Shown here: positions 9,538-17,327 of the stretch, piece by piece
Numbering within the stretch: position 1 is the first letter of the stretch
Layout of the letters: each line of letters starts with the position of its first letter
NCBI RefSeq assembly: GCF_001715295.1
Contig: NZ_MDKB01000002.1
Span: forward strand, 1,634,313-1,698,312
Reading direction: 5' to 3'
Source of the DNA: Streptomyces griseus
GTDB lineage: Bacteria; Actinomycetota; Actinomycetes; Streptomycetales; Streptomycetaceae
Length of the DNA: 64,000 nt
Made by a program: the position numbers and the translations under genes
The notes under the pieces: model-generated
The model's database searches: none
Told to the model about the DNA's origin: nothing
Seen by the model: the letters and a program-made list of their open reading frames with translations, nothing else

Positions 9538-10017
9538 ATGACCGAACGCCCTGTGGTCAAGCGCACCGCCCGTGCCGTCCTGCTCGACGGTGACGACCTG
9601 ATCCTCATCAAGCGCACCAAGCCCGGGGTCGATCCCTACTGGGTCACGCCAGGTGGCGGGGTCGAGCCGGAGGACGCCACCGTCATCGACGCTCTGCACC
9701 GCGAGGTCGACGAGGAGCTCGGTGCCAAGATCGTCGACGTCGTACCGTGCTTCGTGGATACCGTCGAACACATCGAGGGCGGTGGCATCACAGGAGTGAA
9801 GGTCCAGCACTTCTTCGTGTGCCGCCTCGAGTCGATGGACCCGTCACGCCGCCATGGTCCCGAGGTCGACCAGCCGTGCGGCGAATACGAGATCGTACGC
9901 GTGCCCTTCAGCCGGGTCGGAATCGCGGCCGTCCATCTGGTGCCGCTGTCCCTGCGCCACTACCTCGACGGAAACATCGAGGGCGTACGGGCACTGCAAG
10001 CTTCTGACCTCGGCTGA
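9538..10017 (+). CDS. Nudix hydrolase family protein
   Basis: A 159-residue Nudix-domain protein. The Nudix region is GGGVEPEDATVIDALHREVD followed by EELGA (about residues 40-64). The catalytic half REVDEELG is intact, but the first half does not fit GX5E exactly: the position expected for the first Glu holds Ala unless one residue is inserted. Nudix enzymes hydrolyse nucleoside diphosphates linked to another group; the substrate here cannot be told. The ATG at 9538 (MTERPVVKRTAR) starts just before the first beta strand and is preferred over an upstream ATG at 9499. The 313-bp convergent gap to the MFS gene (10018-10330) holds two parS sites and nothing else I can recognise. Confidence 0.85.
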   Translation: MTERPVVKRTARAVLLDGDDLILIKRTKPGVDPYWVTPGGGVEPEDATVIDALHREVDEELGAKIVDVVPCFVDTVEHIEGGGITGVKVQHFFVCRLESMDPSRRHGPEVDQPCGEYEIVRVPFSRVGIAAVHLVPLSLRHYLDGNIEGVRALQASDLG

Positions 10018-10128
10018 TACCGGCTGATCCGCTCGCCCTGGGCCCCCTCTCCACTCGAAGGGTGCGCGTACCGCCGGCACACGCGGAGACCTCCACCGGA
10101 CGACCGGCGTCGTGCTGCCGATCGCTGT

Positions 10129-10142
10129 GTTTCACGTGAAAC
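10129..10142. promoter_or_regulatory. parS site 1
   Basis: An exact 14-bp GTTTCACGTGAAAC, the binding site of ParB in Streptomyces, in the convergent gap between the Nudix and MFS genes. Its centre is 19 bp from that of the next copy. Confidence 0.95.
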
Positions 10143-10147
10143 GACGT

Positions 10148-10161
10148 GTTTCACGTGAAAC
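10148..10161. promoter_or_regulatory. parS site 2
   Basis: A second exact GTTTCACGTGAAAC with only 5 bp between it and site 1. The 19-bp centre spacing is just under two helical turns, so two ParB dimers would sit on nearly the same face of the DNA. Confidence 0.95.
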
Positions 10162-10330
10162 CCGTTGACACGGCCGACGCCTACGGAGGTCGGCGGGGCC
10201 GCCGGGCGGACGGGTGCACGCTCACTGCGCGCCACCGATGACAGACACCGTCGAGCCGTGGGCCGGTGGACCGCTCGCGGCGGTGTCCCGGCCGACGGCC
10301 CCACGGTGGAGGTGCCGGACCGGCACTGAT

Positions 10331-11542
10331 TCAGCTCTGTCCGGAAGTGGCCGGAACCGGCTCGGGGCTGCGCCCGGCGACCACCCGGCTGCGCGTTTCC
10401 GTGCGGCGCTCCAGGGTGCCGGAGACGAGCGCGAGAAGGAGGGCCGCTGCGGCCAGAGCGGCACCCACCCAGTTGGGGGCGGTGTAGCCGTAGCCGGCTG
10501 CGATGACCACGCCTCCGAGCCAGGCCGAGAGCGCGTTTCCGAGGTTGAAGGCACCGATGTTCACGGCCGACGCAAGGGTAGGAGCACCCGCGGCCTGGTC
10601 CAGGACGCGCTTCTGCAACGGGGGAACCGTCGCGAAGCCCAGACCACCGACAAGGAAGATCGTCACCGCAGCGGCGAACTTGTCGTGAGCCGTAAGAGTG
10701 AACAGGGCCAGGACGACGGCGAGGGATCCGAGTGACACGTACAGCATCGGCATCAGACGGCGGTCGGCGAACCTGCCCCCGATCAGATTGCCCCCGACCA
10801 TGCCGAGCCCGAAGAGGACCAGCAGCCAGGTGACGGAGGACGACGCGAAGCCGGCGGTCTCGGTCATCATCGGAGTGATGTAGGTGATGGCCGCGAAGAC
10901 CCCACCGAAGCCCAGCACCGTCATTGCCATGGCGAGCAGCACCTGGACGTTGCGGAACGCTGCCAGCTCAGGGCGGATCCGTACACCCTGGGGCTTCGGC
11001 TGCTCAGGGACGAGCTTCGCCACCCCGCCCAGACCCAGGACCCCCAGCCCCGCGACCACAAGAAAGGTGACCCTCCAGCCGGCGCTCTGACCGACGAACG
11101 TGCCGAGCGGGACGCCGACGACGTTGGCCACGGTGAGTCCCGTGAACATCATGGCGATCGCACCGGCCTTCTTCTCCGGAGCCACCAGATCCGCCGCCAC
11201 GACCGATCCGATGCCGAAGAAGGCGCCGTGGGCGAGCGAGGCGATCACCCGTCCGGCGACCATCACGCCGAAGACGGGGGCGAGGGCGGACACCACGTTT
11301 CCCACGATGAAGAGGCCCATGAGGAGCATCAGCATGCGCTTGTGGGTGAACCGGGTGCCCAGCAAGGTCATCAGCGGCGCACCGAGGACCACCCCGAGGG
11401 CATAGCCCGTGACCAGGAGCCCTGCGGTCGGGATCGACACCTGGAAGTCCGCCGCGACGTCAGGAAGCAACCCCATGATCACGAACTCGGTGGTTCCGAT
11501 ACCGAATGCCCCGATGGCGAGGGCGAGAAGCGCGAGCGGCAT
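10331..11542 (-). CDS. MFS efflux transporter (DHA1 type)
   Basis: A 403-residue major facilitator protein with about 12 hydrophobic segments. It opens MPLALLALAIGAFGIGTTEF, typical of the AraJ/Cmx-like drug:H+ antiporter 1 group, and the loop between spans 2 and 3 reads GTRFTHKRMLM, the usual basic MFS motif A position. The ATG at 11542 has GGAAGG 8 nt upstream, whereas a GTG at 11551 would sit right on that sequence, so 11542 is chosen. It is divergent from a MarR-family gene, the classic layout of a regulated efflux pump; the substrate is unknown. Confidence 0.9.
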   Translation of the reverse strand: MPLALLALAIGAFGIGTTEFVIMGLLPDVAADFQVSIPTAGLLVTGYALGVVLGAPLMTLLGTRFTHKRMLMLLMGLFIVGNVVSALAPVFGVMVAGRVIASLAHGAFFGIGSVVAADLVAPEKKAGAIAMMFTGLTVANVVGVPLGTFVGQSAGWRVTFLVVAGLGVLGLGGVAKLVPEQPKPQGVRIRPELAAFRNVQVLLAMAMTVLGFGGVFAAITYITPMMTETAGFASSSVTWLLVLFGLGMVGGNLIGGRFADRRLMPMLYVSLGSLAVVLALFTLTAHDKFAAAVTIFLVGGLGFATVPPLQKRVLDQAAGAPTLASAVNIGAFNLGNALSAWLGGVVIAAGYGYTAPNWVGAALAAAALLLALVSGTLERRTETRSRVVAGRSPEPVPATSGQS

Positions 11543-11688
11543 GAGTAACACCTTCCTTGAAAGTTGCGTATGCGCTTTACGAGCGTAGACAATAATTGCA
11601 GACGCTCACTAATTGCAAGCGCGGGCTATTGCGTTCGTGCCCTATCCTGGGGGTGCAAGGAGGTCCCGTGCGTACGGAGGAGAGACCC
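11543..11688. promoter_or_regulatory. Divergent promoter and probable MarR operator region
   Basis: The gap between the MFS and MarR genes is unusually AT-rich for this genome around 11590-11617. It contains two direct copies of TAATTGCA (11593-11600 and 11610-11617), spaced 17 bp start to start, on overlapping likely promoters. I infer that the MarR protein binds here and represses both genes; no clean inverted repeat is visible. Confidence 0.5.
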
Positions 11689-12147
11689 ATGACCGCGACC
11701 GATCCCGCGCTGACCGCCCTCTCCCAGAGCTGGTGCGCCCTCTCCCTGCTCCACGGAAAGATCGAGGCGCGCATCGAGCGGGCTCTGCAGTCGCACCACG
11801 GCCTCAGCGTGCGCGAGTACTCGCTGCTCGACGTGTTGAGCCGGCAGCACAGCGGGACGGGCGGCCACCTCCAGATGAAGCAGGTGGCCGACGCGGTGGT
11901 ACTCAGCCAGAGCGCCACCACCCGGCTGGTCACCCGGCTCGAGGACCGCGGTCTGCTCACCCGATATCTGTGCGACACGGACCGGCGGGGCATCTACACC
12001 GATGTCACCCCAGCCGGTCTCGCCCTGCTCGATGCCGCCCGACCGACCAACGACACGGCCCTGCGCGACGCCCTGGACGAAGCGGCGAGGAATCCCGAAC
12101 TGGCCCCGCTCGTGCGTACGGTCGAGGCGCTCAACGCGCCCGCGTGA
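11689..12147 (+). CDS. MarR-family transcriptional regulator
   Basis: A 152-residue winged helix-turn-helix regulator. The central part LQMKQVADAVVLSQSATTRL and VTRLEDRGLLTRYLCDTDRR (about residues 62-102) shows the recognition helix and the beta wing with the MarR-typical D-x-R-G motif. The ATG at 11689 has GGAGGAGAG upstream; a GTG at 11668 with AAGGAGG 4 nt upstream would add seven residues. It most likely represses the divergent MFS gene and itself in response to a small phenolic-type ligand, which is inferred from arrangement. Confidence 0.9.
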   Translation: MTATDPALTALSQSWCALSLLHGKIEARIERALQSHHGLSVREYSLLDVLSRQHSGTGGHLQMKQVADAVVLSQSATTRLVTRLEDRGLLTRYLCDTDRRGIYTDVTPAGLALLDAARPTNDTALRDALDEAARNPELAPLVRTVEALNAPA

Positions 12148-12174
12148 CCGTGCGGGTTGCGTAGTCTGCTGATC

Positions 12175-12627
12175 ATGAGCGATCTCGAGATACGTCCCGC
12201 CGCACTCGTCGACCTCCCGGCCATCGTGGCCATGCTCGCCGACGATCCTCTCGGGGCTCAGCGCGAGTCGCCGGACGACCTCACGCCGTACCACGCGGCC
12301 TTCCGCAGGCTCGCGGATGATCCCAACCAGCATCTGGTCGTCGCCGCGCGCGAGGAGCGCGTCGTGGGTACCCTCCAGCTCACCGTCGTACCAGGGCTCT
12401 CCCGCCGCGGAGCGACCCGCTCCATCGTCGAAGCCATCCGCATTCACGCCGACGAACGCGGAGGCGGCCTCGGTACCCAGCTGATCCAGTGGGCGGTGGA
12501 CGAATCCCGGCGCCAGGGGTGCCAGCTGGTCCAGCTGACGTCCGACGCCTCCCGGACCGATGCCCACCGCTTCTACGAGCGGCTCGGATTCACCGCCAGC
12601 CACGTAGGCTTCAAACTCACCCTCTGA
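12175..12627 (+). CDS. GNAT-family N-acetyltransferase
   Basis: A 150-residue single GNAT domain. The acetyl-CoA-binding motif A is visible as IRIHADERGGGLGTQLIQWA (about residues 86-105, with the Q/RxxGxG/A-like pattern RGGGLG), and motif B as HRFYERLGF (about residues 131-139). The ATG at 12175 (MSDLEIRPAAL) is the family start, 27 bp downstream of the MarR gene. Substrate is unknown; it may share a transcript with the MarR gene. Confidence 0.9.
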   Translation: MSDLEIRPAALVDLPAIVAMLADDPLGAQRESPDDLTPYHAAFRRLADDPNQHLVVAAREERVVGTLQLTVVPGLSRRGATRSIVEAIRIHADERGGGLGTQLIQWAVDESRRQGCQLVQLTSDASRTDAHRFYERLGFTASHVGFKLTL

Positions 12628-12671
12628 GTCCCAGCGGCGCGTCGGCCGCATCCGGAGAACGAGAGGACAGC

Positions 12672-13835
12672 GTGCACCGCATCGATGACGAACAGCGCCG
12701 TACCAGGCTCGGCAGACGTCACCTGCTGGCCCCCTCGGTGCGCACCACCTCCGCAGTGACGGTGGCGGACGCACTCGTGGCCCTGCACGCCACGGATGCC
12801 GCCACGGTCCACCTCTCCGCATGCGCCAGGCTGTCGCGGCCCCAGGTGGAGGCGGTGGAGCGCGCCCTGTACGAGGACGTCTCGCTCGTTCGGCTCCTCG
12901 CGATGCGCAACACGTTGTTCACCGTCTCCGGTGAACTGGCACCGTTCGTCGACGCGGCGAACGCGCGGGCGGTGGCGGTGAAGGAGCGCCGCACCCTCCT
13001 CAAGCGCCTGCGGGAAGACGGCAACGGCCTCGATGAACACTGGCTCAGCGAGGTCGAAGAGGCCGCCGTCACCGAGCTGACCGCCCGGGGTCGGGCGACG
13101 GGAAGCGAGCTGTCGGCAGCGGTCCCCGCACTCCGCACCAAGATCACGGTCTTCCCCGGCACCAAGCAGGAGACGGTGCAGGGTGTCGCCTCCAGGGTCA
13201 TCCGCCTGCTGGCCGCCGACGGCCGCATCCGACGCGACCGGCCACTCGGTTCCTGGACGTCCAGCCAGTTCCGCTGGACGGCAGCGGAGGCGTGGGCGCC
13301 CACGAAGACGGCCGAGGCGCAGGCAGAGCTGACACGGCGGTGGCTCCGCTCCTACGGCCCCGCCACAGAGGCCGACCTGAAGTGGTGGACCGGGTGGGGC
13401 CTGCGGGAGACGCGAAAGGCGCTGGCTGCCGCAGGTGGGCAGGAAGTCCTCCTCGACAACGGGGCCACCGGCTGGGTCGCCCCCGGCGACGTGGCCCCCG
13501 AACCGCCCCTGGAGCCCTGGATCGCTTTGCTCCCCAGCCTCGATCCGAGCGCCATGGGCTGGGCCGACCGCGGCTTCCACCTGCCTTCCCACCACCGGGC
13601 CGCGCTCTTCGACCGCGCCGGAAACATCGGCCCCACGGTGTGGTGGAACGGATCCGTCGTGGGCGGATGGGCGCAACGCGCAGACGGCGAAATCGTGTGG
13701 CGGCTCCTGTCCGACGTGGGGCGGGACGCCTCGCACCTCATCGAGGCGGAGGCGTCGCGGCTCGCTTCATGGGTGGGTGAGGCCCGGGTCACCCCCCGCT
13801 TCCGTACTCCTCTGGAACGCGAACTGACGTCCTGA
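12672..13835 (+). CDS. Winged-helix DNA-binding (AlkZ-like, HTH_42) protein
   Basis: A 387-residue protein of the HTH_42/AlkZ-like family. Recognisable blocks are LGRRHLLAP, ALHATDAATVHLSACAR (about residues 37-53), RLLAMRNTLFTV, the winged-helix segment ELTARGRATGSELSA and the C-terminal FDRAGNIGPTVWWNGSVVGGWAQR. Characterised relatives (AlkZ, YcaQ/AlkX) are DNA glycosylases that open interstrand crosslinks and use a Gln-x-Gln or Gln-x-Asp motif; here the matching position appears to read His-Ala-Thr, so glycosylase activity is uncertain. The GTG at 12672 (VHRIDDEQRRTRL) follows GAGAGGACA and is preferred to longer forms that overlap the GNAT gene. Confidence 0.85.
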   Translation: MHRIDDEQRRTRLGRRHLLAPSVRTTSAVTVADALVALHATDAATVHLSACARLSRPQVEAVERALYEDVSLVRLLAMRNTLFTVSGELAPFVDAANARAVAVKERRTLLKRLREDGNGLDEHWLSEVEEAAVTELTARGRATGSELSAAVPALRTKITVFPGTKQETVQGVASRVIRLLAADGRIRRDRPLGSWTSSQFRWTAAEAWAPTKTAEAQAELTRRWLRSYGPATEADLKWWTGWGLRETRKALAAAGGQEVLLDNGATGWVAPGDVAPEPPLEPWIALLPSLDPSAMGWADRGFHLPSHHRAALFDRAGNIGPTVWWNGSVVGGWAQRADGEIVWRLLSDVGRDASHLIEAEASRLASWVGEARVTPRFRTPLERELTS

Positions 13836-13880
13836 GCAGGGCGGCTGATGTCGGGCGGGGCTGTGCGTGGCGCGGTAGGT

Positions 13881-13894
13881 GTTTCACGTGAAAC
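13881..13894. promoter_or_regulatory. parS site 3
   Basis: An exact GTTTCACGTGAAAC in the 83-bp convergent gap between the AlkZ-like gene and the serine hydrolase gene. Confidence 0.95.
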
Positions 13895-13918
13895 AGCGGA
13901 GCTGCCGCCCGATCGGAC

Positions 13919-15304
13919 TCAGGGAGCGAGCCCCTGCCAGCCGGCCCCGTCGACACCACCGGGGATGGCGGCCGACGCGTCGTAGGGCTCCCGCGTGAAG
14001 ACGAACGATCCCAGGTCGAGGTGGTCCACCGTGCCGTCCTCGGCCCGCCTCACCTGCAGCGTCTCGCCTGCGTAGTACCCGTCAAGGCCGACCCAGGTCC
14101 CGTCCGGGCGTGCCTCGAAACGAGCGCCCCGACCGGCACCGCGCAACGGCCGCAGTTCGAGCCCTCGGCCCGCAAGGAGCTTCAGGGTGTGCACCTGGGT
14201 GCCCCAGTACCAGGGACCCGTCAGCGCGAGCAGTTCGTCGTCGACCTCGGGCAACGGTCTCCAGGGTTCGGGGATCCTGGGTTCCGCGTCGGCAACGATT
14301 CCCACGAGATCCGCGGCGATCGTACTGACGAGCGGGCCGGAAGTGGCATTGGTGAGCACGACAGCGGCGACGTCGTCCTCGACGCTGAACCACAGCGCCG
14401 CCAGGAACCCCGGCAGTGACCCCGAGTGGCCCAGGAGCGTACGCCCGGCCACTCGGAGGACCTGGAGGCCGAGACCGTACGCGCCGTCCCGGTCACCCGC
14501 TTCGGACGGTGCTGCCGGAGCGCGCATCTCTTGCACCGACGAGGCACTCAGCACGCGGTCGTCTCCTCGTTCGAGGAACGAAGCAAAGCGAAGAAGGTCC
14601 GTGGTCGTGGACCAGAGCTGCCCGGCGGGGGCCATCAGCCCGAGGTCCTCGGCCGGCTCGGAAAGCATGACGTCGGCCCACGGGTGCACGGCCCAGCCGC
14701 CCGCGTGCGGGTCCTGGGCCTGCGGAGTCGTACGGTCCATTCCCAGGGGCTCAAGAATCTCGCGACGCAGCACCTCGGCCCAGGAATCACCGCGCACTCT
14801 CTCGACGAGGGCTCCGAGCAGCGTGTAACCGGGGTTCGAGTAGTGGTGCCGTCGGCCGGGGGGATGCATCCGCGGCTGCTCACCGAGAACGTCGGCGAGT
14901 GTCGGCCGGGTCGTCCCGGGTGTCCTTTCCCACCACGGCGCGGGGGTCTCCGCCGCCAGACCCGCGCTGTGGGCCAGAAGCTGGTGGATGGTCACCTCGC
15001 CGGCTCCCGCGTCGGGGAGGTGTTTCTCCAGCGGGTCGTCCAGATCGAGCAGCCCTTCGTCGCGCAGGCGCAGTACCAGCACTGCGGTCAACGTCTTGGT
15101 GATCGAGCCGATTCTGAACTGGGTGTCGCCGTCGGGCGCATGGCCGTCCACGCATGTACGCGAGCCGCTCCAGACGATCCGGCCGCCTCGCTGCACTGCG
15201 GCGACGAGCGAGGGGGTCCGTCCTTCGGCCTGTGCGGTGGCGATGCGGTGAAGCAGGGCCCGGCTCGACGCGGGCAGCAGTTCTTCGGATGAGGTCATGG
15301 TCAA
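13919..15304 (-). CDS. Serine hydrolase, class C beta-lactamase fold
   Basis: A 461-residue cytoplasmic-looking serine hydrolase of the beta-lactamase/DD-peptidase (AmpC, EstB) family. The nucleophile motif Ser67-Ile-Thr-Lys70 (SxxK), the Tyr155-Ser-Asn157 motif and a later HSG in GHSGSLPG that replaces KTG are all visible in the right order. No signal peptide is seen at the N-terminus, so it may act on an intracellular ester or peptide. The start is a TTG at 15304 with GAGGG 6 nt upstream or an ATG at 15298; the difference is two residues. About 60 to 70 residues beyond the usual catalytic core form a C-terminal beta-rich extension. Confidence 0.88.
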   Translation of the reverse strand: MTMTSSEELLPASSRALLHRIATAQAEGRTPSLVAAVQRGGRIVWSGSRTCVDGHAPDGDTQFRIGSITKTLTAVLVLRLRDEGLLDLDDPLEKHLPDAGAGEVTIHQLLAHSAGLAAETPAPWWERTPGTTRPTLADVLGEQPRMHPPGRRHHYSNPGYTLLGALVERVRGDSWAEVLRREILEPLGMDRTTPQAQDPHAGGWAVHPWADVMLSEPAEDLGLMAPAGQLWSTTTDLLRFASFLERGDDRVLSASSVQEMRAPAAPSEAGDRDGAYGLGLQVLRVAGRTLLGHSGSLPGFLAALWFSVEDDVAAVVLTNATSGPLVSTIAADLVGIVADAEPRIPEPWRPLPEVDDELLALTGPWYWGTQVHTLKLLAGRGLELRPLRGAGRGARFEARPDGTWVGLDGYYAGETLQVRRAEDGTVDHLDLGSFVFTREPYDASAAIPGGVDGAGWQGLAP

Positions 15305-15439
15305 GGACTACCCTCGCGATGGCCGCCTGGCCAGCACTTTTCACTGCCGGAAACGCGTGCACCCGGTGCGCTCGGGGTAGCGTACGGCGGCGTCCCGGCC
15401 AGGCGCCTTCCCGCGCCCGCACAGCGAGAGGCGGTTCCG

Positions 15440-15913
15440 GTGGAGATCACGGTGCAGTGGATCAGGACGTCCTGGACCAAGCACTCCAGGGGCGGTGAGG
15501 CCGCTGCCCGCAGGAATTCGGCGCCGAGGGGGTTCTTGGTGTCACCGGTGCCGTCTTCCTTCGCCCAGGTTATCCAGATGTCCGAGCGTGACGGTTTCGA
15601 GCCGCACGAGGGCGAGAAGGACGTGCGCCAGGTCGGACTCAGTCTGCGGGACGAGGGCGATCGGCTCCGGGTGCTGGCCCGTGTAGAGCAGTTGTTCGGG
15701 TTGCCACCGCGCCCGCGGCGGCCGCCGGCGGTGCGTCTGGTCCCGGGGCAGTGGGTTCGTTGGCAGCTGAACTATCGGTTCAGTAGTGCCGCCGGCATAC
15801 GGGACTGGTCGTACTGGCTCGACACGTTCAACGTTGCCTATGGGCCCGTCGGCCCGAAGGTGTTCCTGTCAGAGCCGACCCTCCTGGTCGATGAGTGCGG
15901 TCCTGTTCGATAG
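15440..15913 (+). CDS. Hypothetical protein, 157 residues
   Basis: I do not recognise a family. From the GTG at 15440 the product is soluble, with a basic N-terminal third (WIRTSWTKHSRGGEAAARR), a central acidic segment (MSERDGFEPHEGEKDVRQVG) and an aromatic C-terminal part (WVRWQLNYRF and WSYWLDTFNVAYGPVG). The amino-acid mix is protein-like rather than the Arg/Pro mix of spurious frames. It stands alone between the serine hydrolase gene and an empty stretch, next to the SUKH gene on the opposite strand. Confidence 0.6.
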   Translation: MEITVQWIRTSWTKHSRGGEAAARRNSAPRGFLVSPVPSSFAQVIQMSERDGFEPHEGEKDVRQVGLSLRDEGDRLRVLARVEQLFGLPPRPRRPPAVRLVPGQWVRWQLNYRFSSAAGIRDWSYWLDTFNVAYGPVGPKVFLSEPTLLVDECGPVR

Positions 15914-16466
15914 CCGTCCGTCGGCGATCGGCCGGTCATGGGGTCTGCGGAGGCGGGCGGCCACGAGGCGACAGGCATGCCGGTCTTGAGGGTGTTGCCG
16001 TCTGTTCGAGCGCCGTCGATGTCGCTCAGAGCGTCCTCACGGCTTGTCCGGCCCGGCTGGGGCGGAGTGCATCGCCCCGGCGGGGGCGGATGGAGAGCGG
16101 AACGTCCACATGCCGTCCCCCGGGAAGCGAACTGGGCGTGGAGGACTGCCGCGTGGCGGACGTGAACCGGCCGCGCTTCCGAAGCTGCACCGCTCTCCCA
16201 CGCCCACCCCACAAGGTGAACGAGACCCTGGCCGACGCACGGGCCAGCCGACTCCCACAGGTGCTCCGGCGTGATGGGGCTGCCCGCTTCCTTCCCGCCT
16301 CCGGCGTCCGGAACATCGGCAACTTCCGCGCACCGATGTCGTATCCGACATCCGTCCGACATCGACCTTGAGATCTCGGCACGAAGAATGAGGCCCTACG
16401 AGCACTGGAGGTTCTCAGCCTCGATGTCATGTGATCGCCCGCGCCACCAGCGGCTCCGGCCCGCTC
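15914..16466. other. 553-bp stretch without a clear gene
   Basis: Frames on both strands stay open but give low-complexity Arg/Pro/Ser products without motifs. A small inverted repeat CGATGTCG (16334-16341) and CGACATCG (16358-16365), with a further CGACATC between them, is the only structure noted. It may be the remnant of a decayed gene between the hypothetical and SUKH genes. Confidence 0.4.
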
Positions 16467-17096
16467 TCAATCGGATGGCACGACTCCGGATCCCCGGTCG
16501 CGTGGCAGATCCTCTCGGCTGCGGTGCTTCCGCAGAGCACGGTCGAGTGGCGCTCGCAGGGCGGGCGAGGTCAGTTCCAGGTCACGGTTGTCGCGCCCGT
16601 CGAGCATGTGGTCGAGCCAGCGTTCATACCAGGCCAGGAAGTCGGTGGCCGACGAGACGTCGGGGCCCCAGAAGCCGTCGGCGTTTCCGGTGGCGACGCG
16701 ACCGGCCAGAGGACCGGTGATGCCGACAAGCACCAGGTCGGTGCACCCCGCCTCGACGATGTGCAGGAAAAGGTCACCTCGGTGAGGAGGGCCGCCGGCG
16801 AACGTGAACCCCCTAGGGCGGCCAGGCTCGCCGCGGGGGTCCATCGTGAACAGCCGACACGACTGCAACGGCAGTAGGCCGTAGAAGGGCGAGGCTCCGC
16901 CCCCGCCCAGTGTGGTCAGGAAGCTGCGGTAGGACTCGGGCAGTTCGATGTGATGGTCGGCCTCGAACTCGGCGACCTTCGTGTCCGGCAACGGGGGTTC
17001 GAGGCGGTGCTTCTCTTCGCCGAAGGAATGGCTTCGCATCGCGGCATAGGGCACCCTGGCCAGTTTGCGTCGGGTGCGGGCGATTCGGGAGTCCAT
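16467..17096 (-). CDS. SMI1/KNR4 (SUKH) family protein
   Basis: A 209-residue protein with a SUKH (SMI1/KNR4) domain. The characteristic start of the domain is visible as VAEFEADHHIELPESYRSFL followed by LTTLGGGGASPFYGLLPLQS (about residues 41-80), and later ATDFLAWYERWLDHML. SUKH proteins are best known as immunity proteins against secreted polymorphic or nuclease toxins, though many are of unknown role. No toxin gene is visible beside it. The ATG at 17096 (MDSRIARTRRKL) has GGAGAGA upstream. It lies in a pocket that breaks the otherwise conserved dnaB neighbourhood. Confidence 0.8.
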   Translation of the reverse strand: MDSRIARTRRKLARVPYAAMRSHSFGEEKHRLEPPLPDTKVAEFEADHHIELPESYRSFLTTLGGGGASPFYGLLPLQSCRLFTMDPRGEPGRPRGFTFAGGPPHRGDLFLHIVEAGCTDLVLVGITGPLAGRVATGNADGFWGPDVSSATDFLAWYERWLDHMLDGRDNRDLELTSPALRAPLDRALRKHRSREDLPRDRGSGVVPSD

Positions 17097-17327
17097 GCGA
17101 ACTCTTCTCTCCGTCCTCCCGCAAACTACCTGCTCACTGGCATGGAGGTCACCGAGGTGATCAGCTGCCCGTAAGCCGGCGGTGCCCCGTGTCACGCACT
17201 GGGACCCTCTCGCCAGAACGAGTGAGGGCGGTGGACAGCGGTTCTCAATCCCGTGCCGGTTCGGCCGGTCAGACGTCATGACGACTGAGCAAATGACACG
17301 GAATGTGAGAACCCGCAGCGCGCAGGG

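Noticed and set aside
8938..9810. A 290-codon minus-strand open frame across the empty gap and the Nudix gene
   Set aside because: It overlaps the Nudix gene antisense, and its part within the gap has no ribosome binding site or motif.
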